This document shows, in pieces, positions 12,922-23,841 of a DNA stretch of 64,000 nt (position 1 is the stretch's first letter; each line of letters starts with the position of its first letter). The notes beneath the pieces are model-generated. The model saw nothing but the letters and a program-made list of their open reading frames with translations. It made no database searches and had not been told where the DNA came from. This DNA comes from Talaromyces rugulosus. Its lineage: Eukaryota > Ascomycota > Eurotiomycetes > Eurotiales > Trichocomaceae. Location: contig NC_049564.1 of assembly GCF_013368755.1 (NCBI RefSeq), positions 1,124,001 to 1,188,000 on the forward strand, read 5' to 3'. The translations under genes were made by a program, and so were the position numbers.

Positions 12922-15490
12922 TCACGAATCCCATGTTGCTAACCCATCCAGTATACAACCCTCTTCACGGTCATGTCTGATCTTGAGCTCTCCGATCTGA
13001 TAGACCGTCTCGCCTTCCCGTTCGAGCAATTCGCGCACAGCCGTAGCACAGTCCCTGTCTACGACGAGAACCATACCGACACCGCAGTTGAAGGCGCGTG
13101 ACATTTCGTGTGACGAAACGTTACCAGTGTTCTTCAGCCATTGGAACACGGGAGGCAATTTCCAGGCCGAAACGTCGATGTGCGCGGCCAGCGTGGGTGG
13201 TAGCATGCGAGGCACGTTTTCGAGCAAGCCGCCGCCCGTGATGTGTGCCATACCCTTGATTGCCGCAGACGACGCCGGGGCATGCTGCGAGGATGGAATG
13301 GCGAGAGCCTTGAGCAAGGGCTTGACATAGATGCGTGTTGGGGTGAGAAGGGCGGTGCCCAGGACTGGGTTAGGGAAGATTGATGACGTGAAGGGGAAAG
13401 GCACGGGATCGTGGTAGGTCAGTCCGGATTTGTCGACAATCTTGCGCACCAGCGAAAACCCGTTGGAGTGGACGCCATCGGAGGCGAGTGCCAGGATAAC
13501 GTCGCCCGGTTTCATGGCTGTTGTGTCGGGGAGAATGGTGCGGCGATTGGGGCCCTGTGTGTTGATGGCTCCCACGGCAGCTCCCACGGCGTCGTAAGCC
13601 TCATCCAGGAAGAGTCCTGGCATTTCCGCAGTTTCACCGCCGATGAGAGCGCATCCAGCCTGGACACAGCCCTCAGCAACTCCGGTGACAAACGCGGCCG
13701 CTGTTTCGACGTCGAGATGCCCGCACGAGTAGCAGTCTAGGAAGAACAGCGGCTCGGCCCCCTGGACGACCAAGTCATTGACGTTCATTGCAACCAAGTC
13801 AATTCCGACTGTGTTGTGTACGCCAACAGCGTGTGCAACCTTCAGTTTCGTCCCAACGCCATCAATGGCTCCAATCACTGTGGGAGAATCTGGGTGGTAG
13901 GCCGGGTTGGCTGCTGCTAGAGAGAATGTGCCTCCAAATCCGCCGATGACTGCATCAGATCCTGGTCGGCTAGTACGGGCTACCGATGCCTTGATCTTGT
14001 TAACAAGAGCATTGCCGGCGTCAATTGAGACTCCAGCACTGGCATATGTAAGACTCTCTTTCTCCTGTGCAGGACTGCGGAAAGCACGGTGGGCGATATC
14101 CTTGCGATAATGCATGCCTTGAAAGTGGATAGTAGCGATACCCTCGTAACTTTTACGAACTGCTTCTTCGAGAGTAGAAGCCACAGAGGTTGCCGCAATG
14201 ACACGACCTCCCGTGGCCTGCAGTTCGTTATTGACAAGAGATGTGCCTGCATGGAAGACTATGGTGTCCTGTGGAACAGGGTCCAGGGTGACTGCGCGAC
14301 CTTTTGCATATGAGCCAGGGTATCCTTCCGCTACTGCAATAACAGTCGTTGAGAAATTGGGTTGGATAACGATTGAAACGCCGTCTAGCCAGTGTTCTGT
14401 GCATGCAACCATAATCTCGGCAAGATCGGTGTCGCTGCTGAGAAGAGGAAGTAAAGTCTGGGTCTCAGGGTCTCCGCCGCGAACGTTGTATTCGAGAACC
14501 TTGGGTCCATCCTTGGTCATCATTAAACCGGTGAAGAGAATTCCAACAAACGGGAAACCTGTGTCCGGTGGTTAGCAATCGTATACTTGTAATTACGTAT
14601 AGTCAAATCACATACCCTCTCTTCTCATTCCATCGATTGAAGGCTGGACGATGTTGCGGTCGATCTGCGCGAGGACCTCTTTCGAAGCAATCTTTGTTGG
14701 TGCATAGCAACCCATGCCTCCTGTATTTGGCCCTTGGTCACCGTCGAAGATACGCTTGTGATCCTGAGCTGGTGGAAGAGACCGGATAGTGTAACCGTCG
14801 CTAAAGGTCAGGATACTCAGCTCGTCTCCATCGAGATATTCCTCAATAACAACCTCATCCCCAGCCTCTCCGAATTGATGGTCAAGCATAATCTCTCGAA
14901 GCGCGGTGTGTGCCTCTTCTTTCGTTGTGGGTATGATGACGCCTTTACCCGCAGCCAGACCACTGGCTTTGATGACTACATTGTGATCCACCGAGTCAAG
15001 GTATTTGCGAGCCGCTTCGTAGTCGGTAAAGTTCTCGTACGCGGCTGTTGGGATCTGGTGCCTCTTCATGAAGTCCTTGGAAAATGCCTTGGAGCCTTCC
15101 ATCTGTGCTGCAGTCTTTGATGGACCGAAACATCTGATGCCCACTAAACCAAGAACCCAGTAGTTAGAAACATGTCAATCCAAATTGGAGAACTTTCAAT
15201 GGTGCCCTACCAGCCTGGAAATATCCCTGAATACCATCGACCAGAGGCGCCTCAGGGCCCGGGACAACCAAGTTGACATTGTTCTTCTGGGCTAGGGCGA
15301 CTAGGCCGGGATAGTCGTCGGATTTGACGCTCGCATTGACAACCTTTTGTGATGATCCCGAACCAGTTCCGCCGTTTCCAGGAGCGACGTAGACAACATC
15401 GACCGAAGGTGATTGACTCAGTTTCCACGCAAAGGCATGTTCACGACCACCGTTGCCGACAACGAGCACGCGCAATCTTTCTCGGAGCAT
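12922..15490 (-). CDS. ADE5,7: Bifunctional GARS-AIRS purine enzyme (Ade5,7)
   Basis: Three exons, 15490-15211, 15143-14616 and 14558-12922, give 814 residues. The N-terminal half is phosphoribosylamine-glycine ligase: VLVVGNGGREHAFAWKL, VVPGPEAPLVDG, FGPSKTAAQMEGSKAFSKDF, KASGLAAGKGV (ATP-grasp loop) and EYNVRGGDPETQ. The C-terminal half is phosphoribosylformylglycinamidine cyclo-ligase: GGFGGTF, IGAIDGVGTKLKVA, MNVNDLVVQGAEPLFFLDY-like, IGGETAEMPG, LASDGVHSNGFSL and HITGGGLLENVPR. Together these catalyse steps 2 and 5 of de novo purine synthesis in the cytosol. Length matches yeast Ade5,7 (802). It is divergent from PET127. Confidence 0.96.
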
Positions 15491-16334
15491 CTTCGGAGGT
15501 GACCCTGAACTATCAAGTTATGTTAGACAATGCAAAGTAGGAGATGGTAAATAATGCGTCAAGATTGGGCCATCAAGTCTACATGAGATGTAAACCTCAT
15601 GTCAGAGTGAACGATGCACGATCCTTGGAGGCAGTTGGAAGAAAATCAAATTCTAGTATGAAATGCGGCGGGGTAGGAAGAAACCCTAAAGCCAAGGGCA
15701 GTTCAAACAGAAGGCTCAAGAATATCAAGAAAATGGGCAATATAGCATGCAAAGACTGGGAACTTACAGGCTTCTCTATACCAGCGAGAACGGCCAAGGA
15801 ATTGCTTGACGAAAGAAAAAGAAGAAGCTCTTGCTGCGCCTGGAAACTTTTTTTCCACTGGGACGGCAGGTGCGTTTCTCCGACCCCGCGGCGTATCGCG
15901 CCTGCCAGTTCTACTGCTGTGTCTACGGGTGACTGTCACGTGTGTGTTGGTTGCGCAAAGGAGGCTTATATATCGATTGAATTACTAAAACTCCTCATAC
16001 CGGCCATATTTCGACAACGAGGAGCCAAAAAAGACATTTTCTAGAGAAGAATCCTCCCATCCGAGCGATGTGATTGGCTGCCGATTTCGCAGACCAGCCT
16101 TATCGAGGCCCAGCCAATCAGAGGCACGCATGTGGGTCCCGATATTCTCTGATTTATTCCCAATCAGGAAGGCGGTGTGCCCAGGAGTAACGCGTTTTTT
16201 TGGTTTTTTACCCCAAAGAAAGCAAGCGCGACCATCATCAGCTTCGAATTGATGCTTGTCGAGTTTTTTCTTTCTATTCTGTCTCCTATGATTGCTATTT
16301 ACTCACAGAAATAGCTCATTTCCATTTACCGCGG
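15491..16334. promoter_or_regulatory. Divergent promoter of ADE5,7 and PET127 with CCAAT boxes and CACGTG
   Basis: 844 bp between divergent start codons. Two oppositely oriented CCAAT boxes lie at 16073-16077 (ATTGG) and 16114-16118 (CCAAT), and a CACGTG E-box at 15937-15942. The protein-like frames in this stretch have no family features. Confidence 0.5.
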
Positions 16335-18914
16335 ATGTTTCAATCGACGCTGCGGTCTTTTTCGAGGCCTGTTGACAGCCATGTTCTCTATTCGTTAGGG
16401 TCGAAAAGGCCATGTCGATTCAGTCGATACTACTATGCAGCCGATATAACAAAACAACCCTTTTCATCTTCCGTCGCACAATCCCAGAATGAAGCCACGA
16501 CGCATTCAGAGCCGCCTGTAAGTCAAGGATCCCTCGTCGCTCTCCCACAACTTTTGTTGCCACCAAAAACTGACCTTGTCTGTTCTAGTCGACTGGTACT
16601 CCAGCAGCCAGCGAGGGAAATAGCCCGGCATCCGTGACAAATCGCGAGTCCGACAATGCTTCTGTGGACGAGCAACTCGATATCGTGTCCAGGGTCAAAT
16701 CGAGGAAGAAGAAGAGAAAGAACAAACGAGACGATCCAGGTAGCAGCCCTCTACTCTTGAAATTGCAAGAAAGATTCAACGAGAAGGAGGAGCAACCCAA
16801 AAAGATCATAGGGAGAATGGCAGCGGAAAAGAGATTGAAAGCGCGAGAGGAGAAAGCCAAAAGGTTATCCAGAGCGAGATCGGAAATGGCAGAGAGATCC
16901 CGGAAGAAAAAGGATCTTGCACAACTTCCCAAGTCTCAACAAATATGGGGCCTGAAGGATCATGTTTTTGAGAACCATAAAGGGTCTATCGAGTCAATGG
17001 GCCAAGATATTACTGGTAAGTGATTTGTCTTCAACTATTACATTGGCCTTGCTGTTAACGCCAGGATAGCACTTGATGTCGAAACAGCACCTGTTCCCAA
17101 CTTGTCTTTTGGATTGGATAGAGTTATCTTCAAGTAAGTATTGACCATACCATGAAGAAAAAATAAAAGAGAAAGAGAAACTAACATTTTCCCCTACTAG
17201 TCCCGGCGTTTATCACCTTCGTGACCCGCGTACACGGATTTATAATTTCGATCCCTATTTGGACAACATTATGCCCGTATCGGAATTTGACTTTGAGGCT
17301 CTGAAGGAATATATCACATCTTCCAAAGACGAGTCTCTTATACAGCTTGCGCGCGATTACAATAAGAAATACGTTGGTTCCTCGTCCAGCATGACGGGAG
17401 TTCTTTCTCACTTCCACTATCTCCTATCCCAATGGCGACCGATCAACCGCGACATGGTGTCGGCAGGATTTCCTGATAAGCTGCTCACTTTCACACGGCT
17501 TTTGAGAAGCCCTGCTGCGATGTTTCTTCATTATAAGGATGGTGTTTATGCCATTGATGCGGATAAAGAGTTTGACACCGCCAACGTTTTGATGAATCTT
17601 GGTAAATCCATGGAAAAACTGTTGACTCTACCCAAGGAGGAATTCGAGCGGTACCGCAAGTCCAGCGAGAACAAAATCTCAGCGGAAGAAGAGCGAGCTA
17701 TCCCAGAGGCATACCACTTTTCCACAATCGGCGATTTCATCATGAGATCTCAGCTCGACGGCTACGACCCCAGACTGCCCGGAACCGGCATGTTTGACTT
17801 GAAGACGCGTGCTGTGGTATCGATTCGAATGGACGTGAAAAACTTCCGCAAGGGCATGGGATACGAGATCAAAAACCGGTTCGGCATGTGGGAATCGTTT
17901 GAACGGGAGTACTACGACATGATCCGCGCCGCGTTCCTCAAATACTCTCTGCAAGTGCGAGTTGGCCGCATGGACGGTATCTTTGTGGCTTTCCATAACA
18001 TTGAGCGCATCTTTGGCTTTCAATATATCTCGCTAGCAGAAATGGACCAGGCACTGCACGGGCAGGAAGACCAGACCCTAGGCGACAGGGAGTTTCAGTT
18101 GAGTCTCAAACTGTGGAATATTATCCTCGACAAGGCTACGGCCAAATTTCCTGGAAAGTCGCTACGTCTACACTTTGAAACGCGTGAGGGGAAAGTGCCG
18201 CACATGAGGATCTTCGCGGAGCCAGTCACGGACGCACAAATCAAGGCGATTCAGGAGAAGAACAAGGATATGATCGAAAAGTTGCAGCGTGAACTCCTCC
18301 ATCCAGAGCTTGTTGGAAAGGGGGAGGACGAGGAAGCCGCGCGGGTCGCAGAGCAAGAAGAACAGACTAGATTTGAAGCCGAAATCGAGGCTGCTGATGC
18401 GGCTGAGGCTATTGCTGAAAGAGATGAGGAAGTTGTTATGTCTACAGAGAGTGGCACTGTATCTGAAGACGCCGAATCCACAACGAGTGCAGAAGACGTA
18501 TCCGAGACCGCAACCGCATCTCTCGACGACGACAGGTCCACCACCCAGATCGCAAACGAAGAAGACCCAAACCTGCCGCCACTAATGGGCATGACCCTCA
18601 CCATCACCAACCGCGTCAACGGCAGAACCGTCGCACGCCCCAACTTCCTAAAACCCACCGATACATGGGAAATGCAATATGACATCAGCGAACTGAAAAA
18701 CAACAGATACCTGCACGGCTCGTACGCGTCTCTGAAAAAACGCCGCGCCACTTCGCTTACTTTCGGTGGCGAAGACGAGACTTTTTACATCAGGGGGCTG
18801 AGGAAGATGGCCGAGGCTGGGCGCGTTCACCGTGCTGAGCAGGACCAGTTAGACAAGGAGAAGGGTATTGCTGTTTATGAGCCTATTAATTCAGTTTCGC
18901 AAAACTCCAAATGA
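16335..18914 (+). CDS. PET127: Mitochondrial RNA-processing protein Pet127
   Basis: Four exons, 16335-16517, 16589-17015, 17070-17133 and 17201-18914, give 795 residues. The N-terminus is Arg/Ser-rich and lacks acids (MFQSTLRSFSRP), typical of a mitochondrial presequence. A very basic low-complexity stretch (RVKSRKKKRKNKR) follows. The conserved core begins LDVETAPVPNLSFGLDRVIFNPGVYHLRDPRTRIYNFDPYL and continues with MTGVLSHFHYLLSQWRP, STIGDFIMRSQLDGYDPRLPGTG.FDLKTRAVVSIR and LRLHFETREGKVPHMRIF; this is the Pet127 family pattern. Yeast Pet127 affects 5' trimming and turnover of mitochondrial mRNAs. The G.FDLKTRA motif resembles a PD-(D/E)xK nuclease core (inference). The acidic Ser/Thr-rich insert near residues 580-640 is poorly conserved. 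Confidence 0.92.
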
Positions 18915-19346
18915 GCCGACTGACCGTCTTCCTTTCTTTCTTTTTCCCCGTTCGGTATTGGTGGTGGTGACGTATTTTTATTCTTTTCAGAAAAAGGGAG
19001 GTGGGCGTTGCATCTCAAACGGATCTTTCTCAAGTTTGATATTTTTTCTCATGTACTATATACATAATTTAGGTCTAGATTTCATCTGTGCATGGCGAGT
19101 GTATTGATATTATTGGGAGGGAAACCATTGATATTTCTAAAGAGTATCCACAAATCATTAATCTCTCTCACTAAATACCTAATAAAAAATCACCACCTAC
19201 TTACTCAAAACAACTACAGACATGTGAGATAGAAGGGGTGTCTGCACCATCCCCCTTCGCGGCGGCAGTAACATTTGATTGCTGCTGGTAATCCGTAACT
19301 TGGGATCGTGATTTATTACATAGTGAACAAGTAGCCAAATACTTCA
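18915..19346. other. PET127 3' region, start of the AT-rich accessory block
   Basis: No gene seen. From here to about 29 kb base composition falls and relic sequence becomes common. Confidence 0.35.
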
Positions 19347-21296
19347 TTATAATAACGCCTTGGTCAAACTAAGCTTCAACATGACATTCTCTCCTTCAAC
19401 GATTCCAAGGTGTAGCTTTTGGTGTATTCTGAATAGAAATGCGCCTTTAGTGAGGTAAGATTTGGGGTAAAATTTGCCGGGTTTAAATTCTCCAGATTTC
19501 TTGACAGTGAACTCCTCTCCTTCTTCTAGGACCTTCTTCCATTTATCGATTACGTTTTGCTCTTGTGCCCTATGGCCTGCTTCCAGGAACCTCTCGAATT
19601 GCTTTGCAAAGTATCCGCGTAATTTTCCGTCAGGAGAATCACGAAGAGATAAAAATCCATCTCTCATGCTTTTGGCCCACTGCCGGATTTCTGGATCCGG
19701 TGAACGAAGAAAGGTCTCAAATGTCTCTCTGCCAACTCCAGCAGCCATTTCATCCCATTGACGTCTTGTCTCTGGAGGTCCTAAATCCTTGAAAAGCAAC
19801 GTTGAGAGGTCTACTTGCCCACGGAATGGATTTATCTTTTTGCGTATCTGGCGTATCTGGCGTATATGCGGCCAGGTGTTTTCGTGGCAAGGTTTGAAAT
19901 AATAGCAATAGCCACATTTCCGCCAGGTTTAAGAAAGTTGGATCTGGACTCCGGTAAACTTGGTCTCCATATCCTTCAGATCTGCATTGAAGACTGTCAA
20001 GAAACTTGTTTCGTTCGTCGTCGATTCGTTCCACATATGGTAGTGTAGACAGAACGCTGTGGTCTTATAATGGTTGTCCTTGTAGGCTTTGATTCGGTCT
20101 TGCAGACAGATACTTTGGTCTATATACAGCCAGAAGATCTCCTCATCTGTCTAATAGATGATATACAAGTACACACCAGGGTCCTTCGATGATGCGGGAT
20201 CGCGTAGATCCTCTTTGAGATCCAGGATACTAAGGTTCAAAACCATCTGGTCAGTATAGAGTACTGATGGTTTCCATGATCAAGAATGATCTCACCTTTG
20301 TTTATGAATGACCCCCCTTTGACAGAGATCTTTGATTTTTCGAGGCAGAAGAGAGTCTAAGATTTCCTTCACTTTGTTCTCTCCAACCTGCTGAAAAAAC
20401 CCCTCGTATCGATGTATTTCTTTGGCCTTGAAGATCATATGATCTAGGAGCTTGATCCTATCCACCTGCCCTAAGCTTGGAAGCACAATCGAAGGATGCT
20501 GCACGTTCCAATTGTCAGCCTTTTGTAAATTCTTCTGTATTCTTTCTGCGATGACCAGTCCACTGGCCGAAAAATCCCCATGGGCATCTTCGGGGGAGTC
20601 CCCCTGAGCCTCTTCGCCAGGCTCTGGATAAAAATCAGCCGAACCTTCCGAATCTTCCTCATAAAGCTCTTCTAGACCCAAAGGTTGATCCCCGGGTTCT
20701 TCGCGCGTTTCTGCGTCCTGGACTGCGGTAGGAAGACTGCCATAGTGTAACCGGACAAACGGAGGAAGCTGGTCAAAATGTAATAGCTCTTCCAATTCCT
20801 CCCAAACGGGCCAAAGCATTCCGAGGAGCTCTCCTTCTTTGGGAAAATTGGACGTAAAGCTAAACATTGTCTTCAAGATACCGTATAGTTCGGAACTAGA
20901 TGGTGTATTGCGATTGTACGCGGCGAACGGGAAGCATGTTTGACGATAGGAGTCTAACAATTCAGAACAGAAAAAATGAAGCTTCCTAACCAAATTCGGT
21001 GCATAAGGTAACGGCCGTATCGGTGGATGCAACGTTCGTAGCAACCAATCGGGGCTTGTGAGAAATCGTGTCAGAAACTCTGAGAAGCATTCGCGAGTCT
21101 CAAATAATTCCGTTTTGTCGAAATTATCCAACAACTGTTCTGAATAATAGTCCCGTTCGTCACGAAGGTCGCTGTGTACGGTATCCCATATGTGGGTGCA
21201 TCGTCCTATCCATGGCTATATGAAGAAGGTCGGCGTGTGGAATATAAAATGTGATAGCAGATAGTGTTTCATTACCGGTGGAATGATGGAGGCCAT
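19347..21296 (-). pseudogene. GIY-YIG-like fungal protein gene, 3' half broken
   Basis: Exons 21296-21276 (MASIIPP) and 21215-20296 read open for 313 residues (PWIGRCTHIWDTVHSDLRDE, then an acidic middle and QRGVIHKQ). A 66-nt intron with CTGAC branch leads to 20229, where the frame continues SILDLKEDL..DPGVYLYIIY and meets TAG at 20151-20153, just before TDEEIFWLYIDQS. GVY..LYI.QS..LQDRI resembles a GIY-YIG nuclease core, but the YIG glycine is Asp. Two frame changes follow (near 19960 before FLNLAEMWLLLLFQ, and near 19780 before DLGPPETRRQWDEMA), and the last frame runs to 19347. The TAG would be a CAG-to-TAG change, as RIP makes. No function is known. The 5' part could still be expressed as a truncated protein. 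Confidence 0.62.
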
Positions 21297-21773
21297 ATTT
21301 TAGCTGAGTGTATAGAGACTAATGCTAGGTAGGCGAAGCTGGAAGCAAAGCAGTTAGACAGATATTAGAAAGGAGGGCTCTATTATAGTCAGGTGCACCT
21401 CCCAAAGTTTTCCTGTGGGCCGGATTTCCCAAAAAATTTTTGACGGCATCGCGGTTGCGGCACTTCGGCATGGATCCATTGAGACATGCATACAAAGAAA
21501 TATATATGATATGGACGCCGCCTCATCAACTTCATCAAAGCGCATCAAGTACGCTATAGAGAGCTGCTCAGCTGCGGAGAGACATACCGTGCCATGTAAC
21601 ACGGACGTTTCAGGAGCTGGGGCCAAAAATACAAACTTAACAATAAAAACTGGGATTGGAGTTTGCTTAAAGGAATGTATGAAAGAGACAGCCGCAGCGT
21701 TGACGCTCCTGCTATCATTCTAATCTGTACAGGCTACCATGCCCATTAAAGCTCTCTCTGCTCTATTGTAAAT
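21297..21773. other. Accessory spacer, nothing recognised
   Basis: An open frame at 21415-21723 on the plus strand encodes 102 residues with no family features. No repeat identified. Confidence 0.3.
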
Positions 21774-22310
21774 ATGAAGATTATCACAGGAGCGGCCCTC
21801 TATGGGATGTATGCGTTATTGTCGACTTTTCCGGAAGCCGCCAGTTACACTCCACCGTTAAAGTTCGGGCCATGTCCAAGTGAAATCCGAGCAGGCAAAA
21901 ATACAGGGTGTGAGACTCTCAAGACTTCTATTAACCTAATAATGGTGACCTCGACGTTCCTGCCAGCTCCGACTTCACGAATATCAGCTCGACATGGAGT
22001 GAGGCCATCTTGGCCACTTGTGACATAATTGGCGTGGACCTGCGTGGTATCGGATTCAGTAACGCCGTTAAGTGTAGCGGTTTCCTCTACAGATAATGAC
22101 GAAGGCTTTGGAAAGCTAGTCTCATTCAATAAGGCTTTTGGCCGAAGTTGCCTGAATATGACGGGCAATCTAGTTAATTTCCTGGATTCATACTTAATGA
22201 TGAAGGGACTTCGAGCTTGTTAGGCAGGCCCTTAATGCGGACAAGTTCGATTTTGTTGGCTTCTTCTACGGAACCTAGCTCGGGCAGGTCTATTTGACTC
22301 TAACAGCCAA
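21774..22310 (+). pseudogene. Relic of a secreted S33-type tripeptidyl aminopeptidase (TAP-like)
   Basis: An ATG at 21774 opens a signal-peptide-like start (MKIITGAALYGMYALLS, then ASYTPPLKFGPCP). After a frame break the sequence reads DLDVPASSDFTNISSTWSEA and CDIIGVDLRGIGFSNAVKCSGFLYR, then SFNKAFGRSCLNMTGNL and LVRQALNADKFDFVGFFYGT, a TAG, and LGQVYL. The order matches S33 TAP-like hydrolases: D.VG.D.RG.G.S, the CL..TG region and the nucleophile elbow GYSYGTQLG. Here the catalytic Ser codon is TTC (Phe) and the following Gln is TAG, both C-to-T changes, and the C-terminal domain with the Asp and His is absent. It is a dead fragment. Confidence 0.72.
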
Positions 22311-22429
22311 GCCATCATTATATGTAAAGCAATCATGGACCACTAACTTAATATAGCTCCATAAAATATACATATACTAGAAAAACCACGCCCGCTCAGA
22401 GTGATAGGTAGGACAAAACGTAGCAAACC

Positions 22430-23017
22430 TAGAAGAGACGGCCGAAAACACAGAGAAACAATATCACAATGTTATCGAGCAACAAAAGGAAAAGCACTAA
22501 AATAAATTCCTCACAGACAATAATAACATATAAAAGGCCGCCAAGTATTTAAAATTAGGAGAGAATACCATATTCAGGAAGTTACCATAGCTCATCAAAT
22601 TAGATAGAGCTACTACTACTAATCATAAGCAATAAGTAGAAGAGCTATTAACTAAATTCTTTCCTTCTCTACTAGGCGATATTGATAATGAAGGACCTAG
22701 ACCACAAAAAACGTTAGTAGAGATGCCTACCGTCACTATAAAAAAAATAAAGCAATAACTATTTTTTCGCGAAATCGTAAAAGGCACCGGAAGATAACAG
22801 CTTATTAATAATTATTTAGAAGATGACCTTGTCTATTATTAGGCACAGAATTCTTGACCTATTTCATGTATTGCTAGAAAAAGGTACATTATGTACTAAG
22901 CCAATAGAAATATATAAAAATCATATTACTTAAAAAGCTAAATAAAGAGAACTACACCATGGTAAAGACCTAGAGGCTGATTTCTCTTCTAGCAACACTT
23001 GGCAAGATACTAGAATC
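22430..23017 (+). mobile_element. Degraded LINE (non-LTR) reverse-transcriptase fragment
   Basis: With stops ignored, consecutive plus-strand segments read KAAKYLKLGENTIFRKLP, VEELLTKFFPSLLGDIDNEGPRPQK, and, 300 bp on, ENYTMVKT then RLISLLATLGKILES. These match, in order, the linker and reverse-transcriptase start of fungal Tad/I-type LINE polyproteins (NIWKAAKYL, the FFP.LP.....GPRP stretch and YT..K.WRPISLL.TLGK.LE). Expected Trp codons read TAA, twice, and many other stops are present, fitting RIP on the opposite strand. The match ends abruptly at ILES, exactly where the LTR-like repeat begins. No active domain remains. Confidence 0.7.
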
Positions 23018-23330
23018 TGTGACGGTCCTGACCCAGGTCGCGGCCTACGAGTCCTGAGGGGTGCTCAGTGAGCAGCCTCAGGCCCCTATTTCGGGCTCTA
23101 TGTGCTCCAGGAGCCATCCGGGAGCCATCCCCGAGCCAGGGTGAGCATAAAGCGGCGTGACGCTGAGCTGCCTAGCGTCGCACAAATTTGTTATATAAGT
23201 AGGCTATATGTAACAAATAAGTGCGACGGCCGAAATCCATCGCCGCACGTGATGCCTCACCCATAGATCCTAGAGCGGTGCTAAACGCATGACTTTATAT
23301 ATCTAGATGTTCGAACACAGCCACAATACA
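23018..23330. repeat. LTR-like repeat copy A (possible solo LTR)
   Basis: The element starts TGTGACGG and can be closed at CAATACA, giving TGT..ACA termini over 313 bp. It is much more GC-rich than its flanks and contains a direct repeat GGAGCCATCC/GGGAGCCATCC, then AGCATAAAGC and TTGTTATATA, which could serve as promoter and poly(A) signals. A diverged copy lies near 28.54-28.69 kb. No target-site duplication was found at these ends, so the limits are uncertain. Confidence 0.5.
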
Positions 23331-23841
23331 TGGCCTTACTGTAACGTACTAAATTCAGGCTTTGTCTCGTTTCGGTACGGTAAAAACGGCTCGTCCTGAA
23401 TACATGCTAGAGCGGGATCGTTTCCATACATCATGAAGATGCTCGATATTTTTGGGTTGCTCTTTTGCGCACGAATTCCAGTAATCTTCATGACTCGATA
23501 TTTTGCACCTTCCTCCACATATCGAGCCATGCTTTCCAGATGTCTGGGTCCAAGTTTGTGATGTGCATCTTATCTTTTGGATCACGCCAGCAATGTGGAC
23601 CTAGCTACTCACTGCTCAAACATAGCTTCAGAATTTGCATGTACAATAGTCTCTTTTCTCAAACTTAGTTTTCTCGATATATGACACCAGTATGATCAAT
23701 ATTGACCAGCCCTTGTCACTATATATACATATTTTCCTGCTTCTTATATCCAGAAATCAAGTTGCTCCAGCCAGAGTTATTTCCTCCTTCTACTCTGCAT
23801 CATACTTATAGGTTTAATAATCGTCCTGTAACATTGACTTA
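23331..23841. other. Accessory spacer downstream of the OSTalpha-family gene
   Basis: No gene seen; short minus-strand frames near 23340-23585 lack family features. Confidence 0.3.

Noticed and set aside
12922..14523. Treating the AIRS half as a separate gene
   Set aside because: The exon continues upstream to 14558 and joins in phase to the GARS exons, giving the usual fused Ade5,7 protein.
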